From Nitrosomaritimum sp049414205 (lineage in GTDB: Archaea > Thermoproteota > Nitrososphaeria > Nitrososphaerales > Nitrosopumilaceae): a stretch of DNA of 15,276 nucleotides. Position numbers and translations under genes: made by a program. The notes under the pieces were generated by a model, which was not told the origin of the DNA, ran no database searches, and saw only the letters and a list, made by a program, of their open reading frames with translations. The stretch is taken from the NCBI GenBank assembly GCA_049414205.1, contig JBMSGE010000025.1, forward strand, positions 1 to 15,276, given 5' to 3'. Position 1 is the first letter of the stretch. Each line of letters starts with the position of its first letter. Below, in pieces: positions 12,742 to 15,276 of the stretch.

Positions 12742-13713
12742 TTAGGGAACTAAAACAACTTTTAGTGTGTTTGATTGTTTTGCACGTTCAAATGCTTCTT
12801 TAAATTTCTCTAATGGATATTTTGAATCAATCAAACCTTCAACCGAAATTATCCCTGTTGCGAGGGCATCAATTGCAGGCCTGAAGGGACCACACCTAGA
12901 CCCTATAACAGTAATCTCATTAACTACAGCAGGTGTCAAATCAAGATTTTCCTTTGAGGCAATTGTTGATTTTAAAATAACAGTTCCTTTTGGTTTAACA
13001 AGATTCATTGAATCCTGAAATCCTGAGTTACTTCCAGTTGCCTCTACTACTAGATCAAAAGAAAATTTCTCATATGATTGAATTCCTATTTTTGTTTTTA
13101 TTCCTAATTTTCCAAGCCTTTCTAGCTTTTTTTGGTGTCTTCCAAAGCAGGTAATATCTGAGCAACTTGTCTTCAAGACAGTTGCAATCAGCTGAGACAA
13201 TCTTCCATCTCCCACTATTGCGACATGCCAGTCAGAATTCAAAGAAATTTGGTCTTTAATCTCATATGCAGCAGCGATTGGCTCTACAAAAACTGCTTGC
13301 TCGTCTGTAACTGAATCTGGAATAATGTGGAGATTTCTTTCAGGCAAGGTCAAATATTCAGCAAATGCCCCATCTCGATTTAAAATTCCTAAAACGGATC
13401 TATTCGGGCAATGCCTTTGCATTCCTTTTTTACAAGAATCGCAATTCTCACACCCTACGTTAATTTCGCCTACTACTCTCTTACCTACAAAATCCTTGTT
13501 TTGTGACTCTACTACAGTTCCAACAAACTCATGCCCCAAAACTCCCTCATAAGACATGTACCCTTGTAAAATTTCCAAGTCAGTCCCGCAAATACCTGCC
13601 ATACTGACTTTAACTACTGCTTCACCGGATTGCGGTTTGGGATAATCTTCCATACAATTTAGATTCTTCCCATCAAAGTGTAGCGCTTTCACACAGAAAG
13701 AAAATATTTTCAT
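12742..13713 (-). CDS. Zinc-dependent medium-chain dehydrogenase/reductase (alcohol/polyol dehydrogenase type)
   Basis: This 323-residue cytoplasmic NAD(P)-dependent enzyme belongs to the COG1063 group (alcohol, threonine and sorbitol dehydrogenases). Catalytic zinc ligands are present: C42 with T44 (GICGTD), H61/E62 (GHE) and E144 (VFVEP). The structural zinc loop has all four Cys: C88, C91, C94, C102. The Rossmann motif is VAIVGDGRLSQ (164-174), with Ser in place of the usual third Gly. D220 and the ATGS at 225-228 follow in the cofactor domain. The domain is slightly shorter than the usual ~340-350. The true start could be the GTG seven codons in (giving VKALHFDG, the common family start), but a TATA-like element at ~13732-13741 fits the ATG at 13713. 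The substrate cannot be assigned. Confidence 0.9.
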   Translation of the reverse strand: MKIFSFCVKALHFDGKNLNCMEDYPKPQSGEAVVKVSMAGICGTDLEILQGYMSYEGVLGHEFVGTVVESQNKDFVGKRVVGEINVGCENCDSCKKGMQRHCPNRSVLGILNRDGAFAEYLTLPERNLHIIPDSVTDEQAVFVEPIAAAYEIKDQISLNSDWHVAIVGDGRLSQLIATVLKTSCSDITCFGRHQKKLERLGKLGIKTKIGIQSYEKFSFDLVVEATGSNSGFQDSMNLVKPKGTVILKSTIASKENLDLTPAVVNEITVIGSRCGPFRPAIDALATGIISVEGLIDSKYPLEKFKEAFERAKQSNTLKVVLVP

Positions 13714-13779
13714 TCATAAAAATTGAATGCAAAATTTTTAGAAGAATTAGAATAAAAAAATTGAGGAGAAGGTTTTACC

Positions 13780-13998
13780 CTACTTTCTCAATTTTAATGC
13801 CATTTTCACAGCAAGACCCCATGATCCAATTGTGAAAAGGACTGGAAATACTCCGGATGAGAGTATTTGAGGTACTTGTTCCAAGGATACACTTCCTTGA
13901 TGGGCCATTGCTGCAACGATAGGTAAGGCAAGCAAACCTATCACTCCAAGTTTTCTTTTATTCTCGGAGATTTGTTGTTGTACGTTGATTGTACTCAT
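13780..13998 (-). CDS. Small two-helix membrane protein, unknown function
   Basis: This 72-residue protein has a Gln/Asn/Lys-rich cytosolic start, two hydrophobic helices (about 17-33, LGVIGLLALPIVAAMA; and 48-66, GVFPVLFTIGSWGLAVKMA), and a short basic end. There are no cysteines or catalytic motifs. A TATA-like TCTAAATAAT (minus, about 14026-14035) lies upstream of the ATG, and two near-identical dyads at 14064 and 14097 lie behind it, suggesting control by a dimeric regulator, possibly the nearby Lrp-type protein. Confidence 0.72.
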   Translation of the reverse strand: MSTINVQQQISENKRKLGVIGLLALPIVAAMAHQGSVSLEQVPQILSSGVFPVLFTIGSWGLAVKMALKLRK

Positions 13999-14063
13999 GT
14001 TTTGTCAATCTCTATAATGTCTTAGAATTATTTAGAATGGATCTAACTTTTCTTGCATGTTTT

Positions 14064-14078
14064 GTTCAGTTAATGAAT
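14064..14078. promoter_or_regulatory. Lrp-type candidate operator, copy 1
   Basis: GTTCAGTTAATGAAT, an imperfect dyad, matches 13 of 15 bases of the copy at 14097. It lies about 66 bp upstream of the two-helix protein's start. Copies 1 and 2 are exactly 33 bp apart, about three helical turns. Confidence 0.4.
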
Positions 14079-14096
14079 TCACTTAGTAATTGAGTA

Positions 14097-14111
14097 GTTC
14101 AGTTATTGAAC
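14097..14111. promoter_or_regulatory. Lrp-type candidate operator, copy 2
   Basis: GTTCAGTTATTGAAC is a dyad with GTTCA/TGAAC arms, 13 of 15 bases identical to the palindrome upstream of the Lrp gene at 14937. It lies between the two-helix protein's promoter and the tiny C4 gene. Confidence 0.45.
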
Positions 14112-14148
14112 TTTTGAGGCTAAAATTTTAAAACAAAAAAATTATTTT

Positions 14149-14244
14149 TTAGGAAATTTCTAACGAACACTTGTCTGAACAAATACGCCTATTGAAAACA
14201 TCTTCATACTCTTTTCCACAATGTACACATCTTCTAAAAACCAT
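14149..14244 (-). CDS. 31-residue C4 zinc-finger mini-protein
   Basis: The ORF from ATG 14244 reads MVFRRCVHCGKEYEDVFNRR and then I-C-S-D-K-C-S-L-E-I-S. Cysteines are C6-x2-C9 and C22-x3-C26, a compact treble-clef-like or zinc-ribbon pattern. A TATA-like CTTAAATACTA (14263-14273, minus) is centred 24 bp before the ATG. It lies just downstream of the Lrp gene's stop on the same strand, but has its own promoter. Confidence 0.6.
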   Translation of the reverse strand: MVFRRCVHCGKEYEDVFNRRICSDKCSLEIS

Positions 14245-14262
14245 AATAACAATACACGTTTT

Positions 14263-14273
14263 TAGTATTTAAG
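14263..14273 (-). promoter_or_regulatory. TATA box of the C4 mini-protein gene
   Basis: Minus-strand CTTAAATACTA is centred about 24 bp before the ATG at 14244, the spacing for a leaderless transcript. Confidence 0.5.
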
Positions 14274-14286
14274 AAACATCAATTAT

Positions 14287-14892
14287 TTATCGTCTGGATT
14301 TTTTCGATGTATCAATACAGTTTTCAGTTCCCTCTTTTTTGCAGGTGTTTTTGATAAATCTATTAAAATCGTCTTCATCAAATAGTTGCCAACCCATCTT
14401 GTGAATGTCTAAATCATATGACCTGTAATCCTCCATTATGTCTCCAAACCAAGCACGATAAAGATCCTCTTCTTGTTGAGCTTGTTCGTGATTGTTGAAA
14501 AATTTTAGTTCTATCCAGTCAATATTTCCGTTCGTTCTAGCTGAAAAGTCACAATAAGGTGCACTTGAAAGATACTGCTTCATCTCCTCTAATCTAGTTA
14601 CAAAATCCTTAGGGGATGTGAATTTTACAGTAATCAACCGTAAAATTGGCATGTTTACTTGATTGAGATCAACCATTGTAGTATAACCATGAATAATCCC
14701 AAGTTTTTCTAACCTTGCAATTCTTTTTCCTACCCCACGTTCAGACATTTCTGTTCCCAAGCCTTCAAGCTTTTTCACTATGGTCCTGGTAGAATCCCTC
14801 GCGTTTGCAATAAGCAAATTTAGAATCTGTCTGTCTATTGCATCTATTCTAATCTCTTTTTTATGCTCAGTTACAGGTTCGGCCATAGTCAT
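14287..14892 (-). CDS. Lrp/AsnC family transcription regulator
   Basis: From the ATG at 14892 the protein has 201 residues (ATG 14886 is an alternative). The frame stays open further upstream, but that stretch is compositionally unlike this protein and lies opposite a different gene, so it is not counted. Residues ~15-70 form the helix-turn-helix: IDAIDRQILNLLIANARDS is the classic Lrp start (D-x-x-D-x-x-I-L-x-x-L), then a helix-turn-helix with G-V-G-K-R-I-A-R-L-E-K-L-G-I-I-H-G-Y. Residues ~80-165 fit the RAM ligand-binding fold in a divergent form, followed by an extra acidic/Lys tail (C184, C192). Lrp proteins bind DNA as dimers or octamers and sense amino acids or energy state. A palindrome ~45 bp upstream suggests autoregulation. 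Confidence 0.85.
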   Translation of the reverse strand: MTMAEPVTEHKKEIRIDAIDRQILNLLIANARDSTRTIVKKLEGLGTEMSERGVGKRIARLEKLGIIHGYTTMVDLNQVNMPILRLITVKFTSPKDFVTRLEEMKQYLSSAPYCDFSARTNGNIDWIELKFFNNHEQAQQEEDLYRAWFGDIMEDYRSYDLDIHKMGWQLFDEDDFNRFIKNTCKKEGTENCIDTSKKSRR

Positions 14893-14936
14893 TTTAGAGT
14901 CAACTAGTATGTCCTGCTGTAAAGATAGTATCCATT

Positions 14937-14951
14937 GTTCAAATATTGAAC
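14937..14951. promoter_or_regulatory. Candidate Lrp operator (autoregulatory)
   Basis: GTTCAA-ATA-TTGAAC has perfect 6-bp arms, with the 15-bp dyad size typical of Lrp-family sites. It lies 45-59 bp upstream of the Lrp start codon, in the region shared with the divergent gene at 15048. Confidence 0.5.
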
Positions 14952-15047
14952 TAAAGTGGTAAAAAAAATTCCAATTCTGAACGAAAAGTACCCAAAAAGT
15001 AAGCCAGATTCTAAATAATTCTGTGGGTGTCTTCTGTTTGGTAAACG

Positions 15048-15276
15048 ATGAGAACGCAAGAAATGCAAGAAAAAGAGATTCTTCGAGAATACTACTCGTT
15101 TCTCTACGAGCTGGCAGCAAAGAAAAACTATCTTCATGCCTCACAACTAACGCAAGAAGAAAAGCAGTATTGTGATAAACTACTATCTGGCTGCAAAACA
15201 AAGCTCTGGACAAAAGATGTGTATTTACCGTTGATGAAAAACATCTTAAGAAGTCACTATAGTACAACAAGTGGAT
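15048..15276 (+). CDS. Unknown protein, 3' end outside window
   Basis: The frame is open from the ATG at 15048 to the right edge (76 codons), so the gene is partial. It begins MRTQEMQEKEILREYYSFLY and continues E-L-A-A-K-K-N-Y-L-H-A, a strongly helical, charged, cytoplasmic-looking N-terminus with C43 and C51. A TATA-like ATTCTAAATAAT (15008-15019) lies ~34 bp upstream. It overlaps, on the opposite strand, the open but implausible upstream extension of the Lrp frame; its composition makes it the more credible reading. It is divergent from the Lrp gene with ~155 bp between the starts. No family is recognised. Confidence 0.6.
   Translation, partial: MRTQEMQEKEILREYYSFLYELAAKKNYLHASQLTQEEKQYCDKLLSGCKTKLWTKDVYLPLMKNILRSHYSTTSG

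Overview
The window is about two-thirds A+T by eye and looks archaeal, most likely from an ammonia-oxidising Nitrososphaerota of the Nitrosopumilus/Nitrosarchaeum kind. The signs are: TATA boxes about 26 bp upstream of start codons (leaderless mRNAs) before many genes; a family 5 (UDGb-like) uracil-DNA glycosylase; an Lrp/AsnC regulator; a membrane-anchored cupredoxin ending in a C-x2-H-P-W motif; a COG4880-type secreted beta-propeller; and extracytoplasmic proteins carrying C-terminal modules I recall from thaumarchaeal secretomes. The lineage is inferred from these features; no rRNA or tRNA gene is visible. No CRISPR array, transposase or integrase was seen.

Layout. 1-1655 (+): a ribbon-helix-helix protein whose start lies outside the window, then a closely spaced SAM methyltransferase with a Shine-Dalgarno site. 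1699-2594 (+): an unknown small protein and a DedA-family membrane protein. 2598-4616 (-): a secreted PQQ-type aldose dehydrogenase with an extra C-terminal tail, preceded by the uracil-DNA glycosylase. 4617-5017 is almost empty. 5018-5335 holds a small minus-strand gene and back-to-back promoters. 5336-6706 (+) is a very acidic secreted protein with four Cys-paired repeats. 6852-7165 (+) is a possible 22-residue ORF overlapping a small membrane protein by ATGA.

7250-10833 is the most coherent unit. A membrane-tethered winged-helix regulator and a small exported protein (both -) share a C-terminal membrane module (17 of 38 residues identical, no gaps). They lie divergent from a large membrane-anchored beta-propeller protein (+). 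I infer an envelope-sensing or envelope-remodelling locus.

10834-12608 holds a membrane zinc-ribbon protein, a strong 40-nt hairpin, several tiny Cys-rich ORFs, the membrane-anchored cupredoxin, a 39-residue C2H2 zinc finger and a 56-residue unknown protein. 12742-13998 (-) has a zinc-dependent medium-chain dehydrogenase and a two-helix membrane protein. 14149-15276 has one more tiny C4 protein, an Lrp/AsnC regulator (-) and a divergent gene running off the right edge. Near-identical palindromes (GTTCA-n5-TGAAC type) occur upstream of the Lrp gene and twice, 33 bp apart, upstream of the two-helix protein; they are candidate Lrp operators.

Many of the small genes (26-56 aa) were found by reading both strands for a Cys pattern plus a correctly spaced TATA box. 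Their confidence is moderate and stated individually.
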